DNA of 64,000 bases from Juglans regia (lineage: Eukaryota; Streptophyta; Magnoliopsida; Fagales; Juglandaceae). Location: contig NC_049909.1 of the NCBI RefSeq assembly GCF_001411555.2, forward strand, positions 14,256,686-14,320,685, written 5' to 3'. How positions within the stretch are numbered: the stretch's first letter is position 1; each line of letters opens with the position of its first letter. Below the pieces are notes generated by a model that saw nothing but the letters and a program-made list of their open reading frames with translations, did not search any database and was not told where the DNA came from. The translations under genes and the position numbers were made by a program. Shown here one piece after another: positions 52,092 to 63,199 of the stretch.

Positions 52092-54225
52092 CACCCCCGC
52101 AAGATGGACATGCTGTCGAGGACTCCAATCTTGGACCTTAGTGAAGCAAATTTGGCTTTTGGAATCTCTTTTGTTAAAAGGTCAGCAAGCTGATCATGGG
52201 TTGAAACGTTATTAACGTCAAGCAGACCTTTGTTGACATAATCTCGAACAAAATGAAGGTCAAATGCAATGTGCTTCATCCTAGAATGCATTACTAGGTT
52301 TAGGCTAAGTTGAGTTACCCCAATATTGTCACATAATATGAGAGGAGTTCTGGAAAGAGGGAAGTGAAGCTCGGACAGCAAGGATTTGAGCCACGCAATT
52401 TCTGATGTTGTAGCTACAAGTGCTCGATTCTCAGCTTCGGTTGATGAACGTGCAATGGCTCATTGCTTGCGAGTGCTCCATGAGATTAAGTTATCACCAA
52501 GGAAAATGAGATAAGCTGTGGTACTTGATCGATCATCAGAATTTCCTGCCCAATCAACGTCGAAGTAAGCTTGGAGTGTTGATGCACTTGTGTGATTGAG
52601 TTGAAGGCCATGATGAATGGTGTGTTAGAGGTAGTGAAGAATGCGTTTGGTTGCAGTCCAGTGAGTAGATGTTGGTTGGTGCATGAAATAAGCTAATTTC
52701 TTGACTGAGAAGGCGATGTCCAGTAGAGTGAATGATAGATATTAGAGTGCACCAATAACCTTTCTATATTCGGTAGCATCTGTAGGATCTGTACCATCTT
52801 CAACTTTGAGAGTAATATTTGTGCTTTGAGGTGTTTGGACATCTTTGGCACCATCCATCTTAACCCAATCAAGGAGACTACGTATGTACTGATTCTGGCT
52901 GAGAAACATTCCAGTAGACGTTGGGATTATTTCAATACCAAGAAAAAAATGAACCTATCCCAATTCTTTAAGAGAGAAACGTTTGCTAAGTTTTGTAATG
53001 ATTTCATGGACAAGAGAAGTGTTGCTGCCAGTGATGAGGAGATCATCAACATAGACCAAGAAGTACATTGTATGGCCACCTGCATGATAAATAAATAAAG
53101 AGGAGTCCGATTTGGATTGGGTGAAATTCAAATCAAGTAGAGCACCTTTGAGCTCATTGTACCATGTACGTGGGGCTTGTTTTAAGCCATAGATGGATCT
53201 CTTCAACCTACAAACATAATTAGGAAAATTTGTGTCAACAAATCCTTTGGGATGCACCATGAATACATTTTCCTCAAGTGTTCCATGTAAGAAAGCGTTG
53301 TTAACGTCAAGTTGTCGAATGGGCCAGCGATGCATAAGAGCAATTGAGAGAATTGTGTGAATAGTAGTGGGCTTGATAACAGGACTAAAAGTTTCTTTGT
53401 AATCAATACCCGGTCTTTAATGGAAGCCTTTTGCAACAAGACGAGCTTTGTATCTATCGATACTTCCGTCAGGTTTCCTCTTGATCTGGAAGACCCGCTT
53501 ACACCCAATTAAATTTTGAGAAGCTTGAGGAGGAACTAAGTCCCACATACCATTCTTAACCAAAGCTGTGAACTCTTGTGACATGGCTTGGCGCCATTGA
53601 GGATGCTTTAGTGCTTGAGTGACGCAAGTTGGTTCAATTGTTTCAGGAAGAGGGTGTTGGTGACAAGGTACATGTGTTTAGGCTTGTGAATATTGTTCAT
53701 GGATCTAGTGGTCATCCTATGAGGAAGTGAAGGTTCAGATGCAGCAATTGGAATGGATTGATTGGTGCATGCTTCAAATGTTAATTGTAAAGGTTGTGAA
53801 GGAGAAAGAGATAGCATACCTAAGGATGGCTGTGACGAAGGTGGTAGTGCAAGGGAGTGATGTTCTTTAGGTAATGTGAGAGATGGAGGCACATGCTTAA
53901 CTAGCGGAACCTGTGGGATAGGGCCAAAGAAAACTACTGCAATCGGTTGTTGTGTGTTGCTGTCTAAAGTGAGGTGAAGCTGTTCATCTCCTGAGTTTGA
54001 GAGAAAAGGAAAGGTAAGCTCACCAAACACGACATGACGAGAAAGGTAGAGACGATGGGTCTTGATATCAAGACACTTGTAAGCCAAAGACACGGCAAGT
54101 GGATTTGGGTTCAAATTTGCTTTTGTTATATGGTTTGAGCCAAGGATAACATAGACAGCCAAATGTGCGGAGCTTGAGATAATTTGGTGAACGATGGGTG
54201 AGAGATTCAAAGGGGGTTTTGCCAT
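52092..54225 (-). pseudogene. Copia reverse transcriptase and RNase H, degraded
   Basis: Minus-strand pieces continue the polyprotein: the integrase tail (CLCYPWLKPYN, then YKCLDIKTHRLYLSRHVVF at about 54070), RT with LDVNNAFLHGTLEENVFM (about 53310), YGLKQAPRTWYNELK (about 53180) and catalytic YVDDLLITG (about 53055), and the RNase H end (HFVRDYVNKGLLDVNNV, DQLADLLTKEIPKAKF) at about 52250-52140. Several stops and shifts, for example near 53500, 53410 and 52950, make it inactive. Confidence 0.85.
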
Positions 54226-54244
54226 GTAAGAGAGGAGTGGGCAT

Positions 54245-56209
54245 TCAGTTTATTAGATAGCATGCGGTCTCAAAAGCAAAGGACCAATAGGATAATGGAA
54301 GTTTAGAGTGATGGAGAAGGGTAAGACCAGTTTTGACTAGGTGACGATGTCGGCGTTCGGAGACACCATTGTGTTGAGGCGTGTGAGGAGGGGTTGTAAG
54401 ACTAGTGATACCGTGTTTGGCGAGGAAGGGACAGAGTTTGAGATACTCACCACCATTATCAGTGTAGAGATGCTTGATGGTAGTGTTGAATTGATTTGTA
54501 ATATAATTTTGAAGGTTAATCAAAATACTCTCAACATCAGATTTTTGTTTGATTGGATAGAACCAAGTAAATTTAGTGAAATGATCAATGAATATAACGT
54601 AAAAACAATAACCATTGATTGAAGCAGTTGAAGATGGACCCCATACATCCGAATAAAGTAATTCAAATGGCTTAGAACTAGTCATGGACAAGATGGAAAA
54701 AGGTTGCTTGTGGCTTTTATTACATTGATAGGAAACACAAAGACTTTTCTTGGAGATAGAAGATTTTTGTAGAGGTAAATCAAATGAACGAACAACTTGA
54801 GTGACAATTTTGGTGGAAGGATGACCCAATCGTGAATGCCAGCCACCAAGAGACATGTGGACACCAACAAATGCCGTAGGTGGTTTGCGCAAGACATGAG
54901 TTGGCTGAGGCATATAGTAGATCCCATCCTCACATTTACCTTGAAGTAGATGCACCCCTGTGCTCAGATCCTTCACAGAGAAAGAAAAGGGATTAAATTC
55001 AACAGAACAATTGTTAGAGGAGGTGAATTTATGAACAGAGATAAGATTGCGATTAATGGAAGGGACACAAAGATGGTCTGTAAGAGCAAATGTTTTGGAA
55101 GGTGTGGTGAGATTGGTTGAACCAATGTGTGTGACATTCAAACTTGTGCCGTCCCCAATGACAACCCCGTCAGGTCCTTCATACTCAGAGTGCATATACA
55201 TGTTTTGGAGTTTAGATGTGATATTATGAGATGCTCCCGAGTCAAGCATCCAACGATTATTTTCAGGTTGAGGCATGATTGTGCAATTTGCTTGGGCCAA
55301 GACACGACGAAGCTTGCGGCATTCTGTGACAGTGTGGCCATTGAAGCCACAAAAATGACAAGTCTTTCCTGATTGGCGGCCTTGTTGAGTAGAATCAGTA
55401 GAGGAGTTGTCGTTGGTTTTGTACTGAGAAGGACCACCAGAATTTCCTGGTCGAGAGTATGTTTGTTTCTTGTCATTCTTTTGAGAGGAACGATTATTGT
55501 ACCTGCATTGAGAGACGTTAGTTGTAATAACAGTAGAGTTAGAAGCATGTTCTAGACATTTCAAGTAACGTTCATGGCCAAGGAGCAGGTCATGGAGTTC
55601 TTCAAATGTAAGAGAGGTTGCACGGGTGCGAATCGGTGCGATAATCTCACGGTAATCCAAGCCAAGATCATTAAGAATGTAGAGCGTAAGGTCATCGTTT
55701 GTCACAGGTGTATCGATGAGTGCTAACTCATCTGCGATAATCTTCACAAAGTGAAGATATTCTGTAATGGACCGAGACCCGCGTTGAAGAAGAGTGAGGT
55801 CCTCCTTGAGTTGCATAACTCGAGTGCGAGAATGACTGGCATAGAGTCGTGTGAGGGTCTTCTATGCTGCCATGGACGTCTCAGCAGTAGCAATATGAGA
55901 GACAACACCCTCAGAAACACCATCAAGAATGGCGTTGAGCAGGAGCTTGTGCTGTCGTTTCCAATGTGAGTATGCAGCCTTGATAGTGGCCTGTTCAGCA
56001 GAGGAGACACCACTGAGAGAAGGGCATGGTAGTGTACCATCAAGATACCCCATAAGGTCATAACCAATGAGTAGAGATTCGAACTGACAATGCCAAGCAG
56101 GAAAATTGGTAGGTGTCAGCTTGTGAGGAAGCTGGGCAGCAGCGTTTACAGCAACAAGAGGCATGGAAATTTGAGGATTAGAAGAAACAGAGGTATTATT
56201 GACTGCCAT
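54245..56209 (-). pseudogene. Copia gag, protease and integrase
   Basis: From ATG 56209 the minus strand reads the gag start (KLTPTNFPAWHCQFESLLIG, YDLMGYLDG), stopped by TAG at about 55862, then continues from 55816 (MQLKEDLTLLQRGSRSITEY) as 523 open codons. These hold the zinc knuckle CHFCGFNGHTVTEC (about 55361-55320), protease LDSGASHNI (about 55245), GAG-pre-integrase WHSRLGHP (about 54843) and the integrase core with LYSDVWGP, YTDNGGEY and NGVSERRH. Stop after CYLIN at 54242. The motif set places it among copia elements of the short, Ale/Retrofit-like kind. Confidence 0.88.
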
Positions 56210-56257
56210 AGTAGTAAGAAGGATCGGCTCGTTGGAGCTTTGTAAGCTCTGATACCA

Positions 56258-56471
56258 TAAACAGGATATAATTTTAGGAGAAAATCGTCATTCTTTGTAT
56301 TTGATATCTGTATATATAGATACAAGTTTGTAACGGAAATTACAAGATTTTAGGATTTGTAAAGCTGTACAACAGTTACAAGAAATCAAGCATTTAATCA
56401 CTGCAGTTGGAGATCAAGCAATCAAAGGTGTCAATCTTTCCAGATCTGATTTTTGTGCATTATCACTTATA
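56258..56471 (-). repeat. 5' LTR of copia element
   Basis: 214 bp, followed inward (on the minus strand) by the primer site at 56257-56246 and outward by the duplication ACCTA. Confidence 0.93.
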
Positions 56472-56693
56472 ACCTATCTATTTAAAACGTATGATATCAA
56501 TTAGTATGACCAAAGATGATAAAATTTTCATAGGGTGTGGGATAGTGAATAGTGGCAGATGAGAAGAATTTTTTTTTTATTATATTTCAGTGGAGAAGGC
56601 ATGGAGAAAGCTGCATTGCTTGCATGCTGTGCAGAAATTAACATAGGAAAAATCCTCTTCCTTGGACCTGACCTGGTGTTACATTCATCAAGT

Positions 56694-56887
56694 TGAAAAG
56701 GAGTTGTCTCAATGTATCGTGGTCTCTCATTCCTCTTCCATGTAGGTTCATGACACGCTTCCAAAAGATATTTCAGAAAGAAATATCCTGTGAAAAGGAG
56801 TTGTCTCAATGTATTATTGTCTCTCATTCCTCTTCCATGTAGCTTCATGACACGCTTCCAAAAGATATTTCAGAAAGGAATATCCTG
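56694..56887 (+). repeat. 97-bp tandem duplication in the UKL remnant
   Basis: The unit starting 'tgaaaaggagttgtctcaat' (56694-56790) is repeated at 56791-56887 with a few changes and a small indel. Each copy ends in the UKL exon start (TLPKDISERNI), so the exon border and preceding intron were duplicated after the exon was copied or lost its function. Confidence 0.85.
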
Positions 56888-57175
56888 TTCTTGCCTCAGG
56901 TGACCATCATTATCATTAGAATAATACTACATATATGCAACCTTTTTACAATTCTTTTGTAACTCTGTTTTAAAATAAGAGTATTTTTTATAAGACCGAA
57001 TAACTATTTTATTACTAATTTTATAAAAATATTCACAATTTAAAATAGAGTTGTAAAATAGTTGTAAAAAAATTACGTTTTCATTTTCATTGCGACGTAT
57101 TTTTTTCCTTCCAGAATATTAATGTAATTCGTTTGGATTTCTTTGCGTGCAGGTGAATCTGCCATCCAAGCAATT

Positions 57176-57698
57176 ATATATATTTTTATTTATATATTTT
57201 ATATTTTACAAATTATATATATAAATATATATTATAATTTGTTAAACTTATTTACAAGAGTGTACATGTATTGGATTGGCATCTTAGGCCAACTTTTATA
57301 TAGGAGGTTAAAGCAATATAATATTGTGAATAAATCTAATACACTTGTGAATAAGTCTAACAAATTAAAAAATTGATAACTAGTTTTTACGTTATTTATT
57401 AGTTTTTAAATTATTGTTACATATTTTAATTTTAATTTACAATTTAAATTATATAATAATTTATATTTGGCACCAAAAAAATATTTTTTTAAATCCAAAA
57501 ATAATTTTTAGATCAAATGGAATTGAAGTTGGAGGGACGAATGGAATGTCCACCCCCCAACCCCCGGCAACAGGGTAGAGTGCCGGGAAGGGGTGACCAC
57601 ACCCCTGCATATGTGGGTATCACCCTTAACGGATATAAAACAGTGTTTGTGATAATTGGCCTTAGATTGTGATAATTATCTGAGAGTCAATTGAAGAG
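57176..57698. other. AT-rich and GC-rich intergenic stretch
   Basis: AT microsatellite-like DNA follows the last UKL remnant. A GC-rich piece at 57540-57640 ('caacagggtagagtgccggg', 'tgtgggtatcacccttaacg') resembles no element I can name. No gene is seen. Confidence 0.35.
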
Positions 57699-59440
57699 TA
57701 GTTGACAGCAGAGATAATAAAAGGAATCTCGAATGTGAAGAAGATCAATAGAAGCTCCTTTAAATTGGATCATCGAACAAACATAATCTAAAAAGGCAAT
57801 GTAAAACAAATTAAAATTCAGGTTTTTTAGAAAAATATTCCCTTTTCAATGCTTTCATGCATTCTCAGTACTTTACAAACATTTGAAGAAAAAAATACCA
57901 AAGAAAACTCTGGCAAATTATATCCACACTGTTAATAATTTAGAAGAAAAAAAATATTATTATGAAAATTGAGAAATTCTGCAGCTACAAGGAGAAACTT
58001 TGACTCCGACTACATGAAAAATGTCTTTTTGCGACTAATATTTTTGTGGCGATTTAAGGATGTTTGGATATAGAGATAAGACATAAAATTCTCTATACTT
58101 CTCATAATTTTCTTCTTAAATACTTTTCAACTTTAAATATTTATATTTTTTATTTAATCATTATCTAATCATTATCTAAATACAAAAAAAAATATAATTT
58201 TTACAAACTTTAAAATAAAATATAAAAATTAATACAACTTTTTTCAAACATCAAAACCCAGCCAAAAAAAAAATATTAAAAAGTTATATTCATACAATTT
58301 TTTAACTTTATAATATATATATTCAACTTTTTCTCTTTAATTTTTTAAAATTTAATAAAATATCTTAACTGAAACTACTTTATTACTATTCACGTAATTA
58401 TGAAATATTCAGCTTTTAAGCTTTGACGCAAAAGGTTAACTTTTTGCATTTCCCTCGTTTCATTTCCTGCGAAATACAACTCGTCACTTAAAACTATTTT
58501 TTGTTTTTATTTAATACGACTCGCAGACCAACCTTATGCATATATTGGAGTGATATACAATGTTTAATTAAAAATAATATATATATATTTTTCAGGATTT
58601 TAGAATATTTTAAATATATTGAAATATTTTAAGGATGTATAAAATCTTATAGGTTCATTTTATACCATATACCGAAAATAATCAAGAAAATTTTGAGGAA
58701 CCCATATTTGTGAACCCTATTTTTTTCGTAATATCATTAGATAATGAGTTAGTGATCATGTTTCTATACTCTTTTTCAGGTTTAGCTTTATCTTTAAAAA
58801 AAAAGTGTTTCGAAACTAAAGCACTACTAATTTCTAATAAATATTAATAACTGGACTAAATATATTATTTTCCATCTAACCATTCTAGTTTCATGTATAA
58901 TTTAGTGATCTAATCAGATGTATTATTGATCATTTAGTCAGTTAACTTAATTGCAAATATCAATTTTTTTTTTCTTTTGCATTTAACAATAATATAATTT
59001 GAGGGATGATAGTCTTATTTTTAGGTCATTTAACTATTAATTGTGTAGAAATAATATAATTCCATTTCACAATAATAACCCATTCTTTTCGGAATAGGAA
59101 TTCCTATGCCACAAAAACCAAACATGCTTTTAGCTTTCATTCAAAAAAATAAAAGAATCTTTGGGAGGGAAACCTAAAAGAGGAGAAAGAATCAAGAGAA
59201 GCATTTTTTAGATGTTTCTTGGGAAGTAAGAATTGAGAATAAGGTAAAAAGAAAGAAAACGTGTAGAATATAGATAGTTTCTCCTCTCATCTTCTAAAAG
59301 AGTATTGTTTTTCCTTGGAACTGAATAAAAGAACTAAATTAAAAAGTACACCACAAGAGTCTAAACATAGATTTGTCCTTTGAGTAAAGAGAGATATTTA
59401 ATTACAAAGAAATTTTAGAAAAATAAACTTACAAATTGGC
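57699..59440. repeat. Noncoding direct repeat, copy B
   Basis: Matches copy A from 'tagttgacagcagagataat' to 'aaataaacttacaaattg', including 'gtttcttgggaagtaagaat'. Compared with A it has an extra block at about 57890-58260 (with its own MITE-like AT DNA) and lacks the MITE of A. It ends abruptly at 59440 where degraded gypsy sequence starts, at a point equal to about 40975 in A. Confidence 0.85.
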
Positions 59441-59449
59441 AATCGTGCA

Positions 59450-60410
59450 AGGTCTAAAGTGTAGGCCACTCCAAAATGACATCTACCTTTGACTGGTCTG
59501 CATGAACACCATCAGTAAACTCAATAAAACGAAGGAAAGTGACATAAGTAGTAAGGAAAGAACACTTCTTCTGATTAAAAAACAAACAATCCTTTCTCAG
59601 CATCTCAAAAATAGTTCAAAGGTGACCTAAGTGTGATGCCTGTGTCGGACTATAAATGAGGACATCGTCGAAGTAAACAACAACGAATTTTTCCATAAAG
59701 TAAAACCTAATGTATGAATCTCATGATTGTGTTGGGCACATTGGACAGCCCAGAAGGTATGACCATCCACTCATACAAACCATGTTGCATCTTGAACGTT
59801 GTTTTTCACTCATATCTAGACCTTATTTTGATTTAGTGGTATCCGCTTTTAAGGTCGATTTTTTAGAAGACCTTAGAATCAGACATGGACCCAACATGTC
59901 ATCCAATAAGGGAATCAAAAATATGTACTTCACTGTGATCTTGTTCATCGCTTTGTTGTCTATTCACATACGCTAAAAACCATCTTTCTTCAGTACTAGA
60001 AGGACAGGAACTGCACAGCTCATACTTTCACAGATGTAGCCTCTCTCCAATAACTCTACAACCTGACATTGTAACTGTTTAGGTTCCTTGGGGCTGAGGA
60101 ACCTAAACAGTTACAACGTCTATTTGGCAAGCTCGATCCTAAAACAAAGTTAATTTGGTGTTGAATATCCCTCATAGGTGACAGTCCAGGAGGAAGATCT
60201 TCTAGCATCAAATCAGAGAACTCTGCTAGCAGCTGCTACACCTCTGGTGGCAAATCTGGGTCTATGTCTACTACACTATTCCCACAAGGTAGCAAAGCGT
60301 AAATCACGTCTTCACACTCAATCTCTTCTAGAAACCTGGACATAAAAAGTAAGTTAGTACATCGGCTATTGGGGTAGGAGAGGTTCCTTCCTGGCAAAGT
60401 GCCAACACCA
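59450..60410 (-). pseudogene. Gypsy protease-RT linker and RT start, degraded
   Basis: On the minus strand 60463-60236 reads TCTLGVGTLPGRNLSY-like and FLEEIECEDVIYALLPCGNS linker sequence before RT. At about 59690-59640 the frame contains YFDDVLIYS, the catalytic RT box, and about 59560-59500 the 'RKDCLFFNKKKC' pattern that follows it in gypsy RTs. Frames are interrupted many times. Confidence 0.65.
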
Positions 60411-61093
60411 AGGGTGCAAATCGGTTGGTCCGGTCCGACAATGGACCATTTTCGGTCCCTCATTTTTTTCGAACTAGACCAGACTGAACTCCCTTAGGGA
60501 TCAGACCGATAGCTATAGATCCAGTCTGGTCCATTCGGTCCGGCCTAATTTTTTTTTTTTTTTTAAATCAATTAATAAAAAAAATTTTATTTAAAATATG
60601 AAATTAAACTAAGTGACTTATTAATGTGAATTATGTAACAAACTCAATAAAAAAATATTTCATATGGTCAATGATAATAAATTAGATAAAAATTACATCA
60701 TTAATTTATATAATTATTATATATTTAACTAATTGATATTATATTTAAGTTAATTGATAGAATATTAATAAGTGTTAATAACATATTTAAAATTTTATAT
60801 TGTTGATAGTGATAGGTTAGATGAAAATATATAAAAAATATTGTTAATTTATAGAATATTAACAAGTATTAATAACATATTTAAAATTTTATATTTTTAA
60901 TTGTATAATTATTATATAAATAATATATATAAAATATTTTTTTATTTTTATTTTTCATTCGGTCCGGTCCGTGGTGGAAAAACCCTGGACCATGGACTGG
61001 ACCGAAACCTTTCAATCCTCTAAAACATGGACCGAGACTGACCGATCTCAGTCTTGGTCCGGTCCAGTCCAGACCGACTGTCTATCACCCCTT
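60411..61093. mobile_element. Non-autonomous element with GGTCCGGTCC ends
   Basis: Both ends are dense in GGTCCGGTCC and GGACCGGACC-type motifs, left 'tcggttggtccggtccgaca' (60420-60440) and right 'tggtccggtccagtccagac' (61055-61075). Candidate termini are AAGGGTG (60411) and CACCCCTT (61093). The middle is AT-rich and noncoding. It interrupts the gypsy remnant. I could not confirm a target duplication, so the class (hAT-like is my guess) is uncertain. Confidence 0.6.
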
Positions 61094-61159
61094 TGATGCT
61101 AAGGGAATTCTTCCGCCCATTGTGGATAACGCTGCAAAAATATTACAAAGGCCTACCTA

Positions 61160-62580
61160 ACTACACATGACAAGCATCCATAGAGACGACATCACACCAA
61201 ACATTATCAAAATAGTTTTTGCCAATTGAAAAGGATACTAGGCATCGTCTGTCTACTATTACCTCATTGCCCATATTTAGCCATGACAATTTATATGGCT
61301 TTGGATGACGGTTTGTCTTCAACTGTAACTTTTGAACAGCTTCTTCAAACACTACATTCTCACAATTGCCACTATTAATGATCATCTTACAGACTTTATC
61401 GACAACTGAATAGGTAGTGTGAAAAATATTGGTTCTTAACCAATCGTCTCCTTACCACTCTTATGAGCTAGTAGACTCTTGCGAACGACTAGGGTCTCAT
61501 GGTCATCACCATACAACACATCTCCATCCTCCTCGTCATCATACACATGTTCTTCAATTTCTTCAACTTCTTCTACCACTTCTTCTTTAATCAGGATATT
61601 TTTGCATTTTTTATTAGCAGATTTTCTACAATAATCTACTTGATGTCCGAGTTCGCCACACCAGAAACATATGATATTGGAATTAGAATTCTAGCCCTTC
61701 AGTGGCTAAGGGGTAGGACGAGATTCCTGAGACAAACTATTTGACTGTGTTGATCGCTTTTGATTATCGACCTCCTGCTCTGCTATTTCTCCACTACAAG
61801 TGCACTCTAGTATACTTCAGAAATTGTCCATAGAGAGTGAAGATTAAGGATATCCTGTAGGGGCTGCCGCAAGCCACCCAAATATCGTGCCATCATCTGC
61901 TCCTCTGTTTCAGATAGATAATTCTGGGCTATCAATTGATAGAACTCTTCCATGTAATCATCAACTAATCTCATGCCTTGCCTCAATGTGGGAAGTCACT
62001 AAAACAAGGTTTGAGTGTAGCCGAAAGGAATAAAATGACCCTTCATCTTTTTCTTCATCTTCTCCCAATTAGTAATCTTGGTCTTGCCCTGTCTGTCTCG
62101 TGATCGCTTCAACTGCTCCCACCGAGCAGATGCTCTATCCTTTACTTTGATGGCAACCAGTTTCACCTTCACACAATCTGGGACTTTTTTATAATCAAAA
62201 ATTTGCTCTATTTCATGCAACCAGTCAATGAAATCTTTAGCCTATAACGTACCATAAAACTCAAGCACATCCACTCTAAAATTGAGGTCCCCAAGACGCA
62301 CCTCCCTACCATGGTGCTCCCGAAATAAAGCACAGGTTTGATATGGGTTCTCGAAACTAGAATCAAAATCGTGATATTCCATCTCACGATCACCGATATT
62401 TTGTGCCGCTAAACGCTGGGATAACTTTGCAACCTATCTCTGCAAATCATCAATCATCACATCCTGAACGCTACGATCACAATGAGGAACTTCCTCATTT
62501 GAAACCTATCCACGACGACCACGAACACCAGGCACCAGCTATGGAAACTGATGAGATATCACACTAGGAAACATGCTAAA
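61160..62580 (-). pseudogene. Gypsy gag, zinc knuckle and protease region, degraded
   Basis: Gag: HEIEQIFDYKKVPDCVKVKL and ASARWEQLKRSRDRQG (62220-62000), part of the Retrotrans_gag domain, preceded by EYHDFDSSFENPYQT (about 62385). Zinc knuckle CFWCGELGHQVDYC (about 61672-61633). Acidic linker (VEEVEEIEEHVYDDEEDGDV, about 61590-61520). Protease region: MIINSGNCENVVFEEAVQKL (61385), where the usual catalytic D of the DSG box is N. Frames are broken between these blocks. Confidence 0.75.
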
Positions 62581-62594
62581 GCTCTGATGCCAAC

Positions 62595-63199
62595 TGACAC
62601 CGGACATAATTTAGATTAATTCTGGTGGCTAGTTTTAACAAATAGTCGAAACATAAAAGACAAGAGAGTCGTCCAAAATACAAGAAAAACAACTCTGTTT
62701 TAAATTGAAAATTATCAAAACTCCAAAATGTACAACCAAACCCACAAGTTGGGCTGAAATAGTTATAAATTCGAAAATATTATGATTTTATCAAAAATAG
62801 CAAAATCCTAATAAACATATCAAAAATATAGCCAAAATTGGGATAAAAACTACCTTCTAACTAAGAAACTAAATATTACCATAAAAGGCAAAAAATATCT
62901 AAAATTAAAGTTTTGAATAAAGCAATAGCTGATTTTGGGCTCATAAACAATGCACATGGAGCATAGCTAGGTGACCATGGAATGCGCACCAAAAAAAAAC
63001 TTTTTGAATTGGGGTCATAAGCACGAATTCAATACTCGCAGCCAAAGTTATGATCAAAATACCGATATGTGCCCCAAATAAGGAAAAAAAACATTGTTTC
63101 CAGTTGTACTTGAGTTGACTTACCGTCTTGAGATAGTTCAGTGCCATCAACGTACAATCTGACAGCTCAATATCATCTGATTCGAATACTCATGCATCA
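62595..63199 (-). repeat. Solo-side LTR (5' LTR) of gypsy remnant
   Basis: On the minus strand it starts TGATGCATGAG (63199) and ends GGTGTCA (62595), about 605 bp, followed by the primer site. No second copy was seen in the window. It directly adjoins repeat copy C at 63200. Confidence 0.7.

Larger units (their letters stand above)
51878..56471 (-). mobile_element. Copia element with TA..TA LTR ends, 4,594 bp
   Basis: Two 214-bp LTRs (51878-52091 and 56258-56471) are flanked by the exact 5-bp duplication ACCTA (51873-51877 and 56472-56476). On the minus strand the LTR starts TATAAGTGAT and ends CCTGTTTA, not TG...CA. The primer site TGGTATCAGAGC (plus 56246-56257) abuts the 5' LTR with no gap, and a purine tract with GCGGGGGTG abuts the 3' LTR (52092-52108). 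By eye the LTRs differ at about 14 positions. It lies in the UKL intron between remnants 51756 and 56591. Confidence 0.94.
41592..57175 (+). pseudogene. UKL: Uridine kinase-like (UKL) pseudogene, 13 exon remnants
   Basis: UKLs have an N-terminal uridine/cytidine kinase domain and a C-terminal uracil phosphoribosyltransferase-like domain (pyrimidine salvage). Remnants: to 41936 (KLPFVIG), 42314-42423 (GVSGGTALGKIAMC), 43317-43397 (DSFYRG), 43797-43909 (AFDKEKLLECIQKLKSGQSV), 44159-44203 plus 49761-49820 (EDPCDVLIL / DMKIFIDTD), 50645-50725 (ADVRLARRIKRDTNELGRNV), 50882-51076 (YLKFVKPAFDTHIFPSRKHA), 51313-51399 (MHTLIRDKEIAKHDFIFQSD), 51501-51569 (LPSTHFTVKQVTTPQ), 51696-51756 (YKGLSFSKKLCGVSI), 56591-56668 (SGEGMEKAALLACCAEINIG), about 56849-56901 (TLPKDISER) and 57153-57175 (GESAIQAI). 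The P-loop has I where the family has T/S. Stops occur in exon 3 (about 43356) and at 51319; frames shift in exons 1, 3, 5 and 9. A gypsy and a copia element sit inside it. Confidence 0.88.
59441..63199 (-). mobile_element. Ty3/gypsy remnant, 5' half only
   Basis: Minus-strand order: LTR (63199-62595), primer site TTGGCATCAGAGC (62593-62581), gag, zinc knuckle, protease region, and RT start (about 60010-59450). The right LTR is the only one present; RT end, RNase H, integrase and the other LTR are missing at 59440. Stops and shifts are frequent. A separate element (60411-61093) is inserted in it. Confidence 0.8.

Noticed and set aside
60403..61101. 8-bp target duplication for the GGTCCGGTCC element
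   Set aside because: The bases outside the candidate termini (CCAACACC and TGATGCTA) do not match, so no duplication is claimed.
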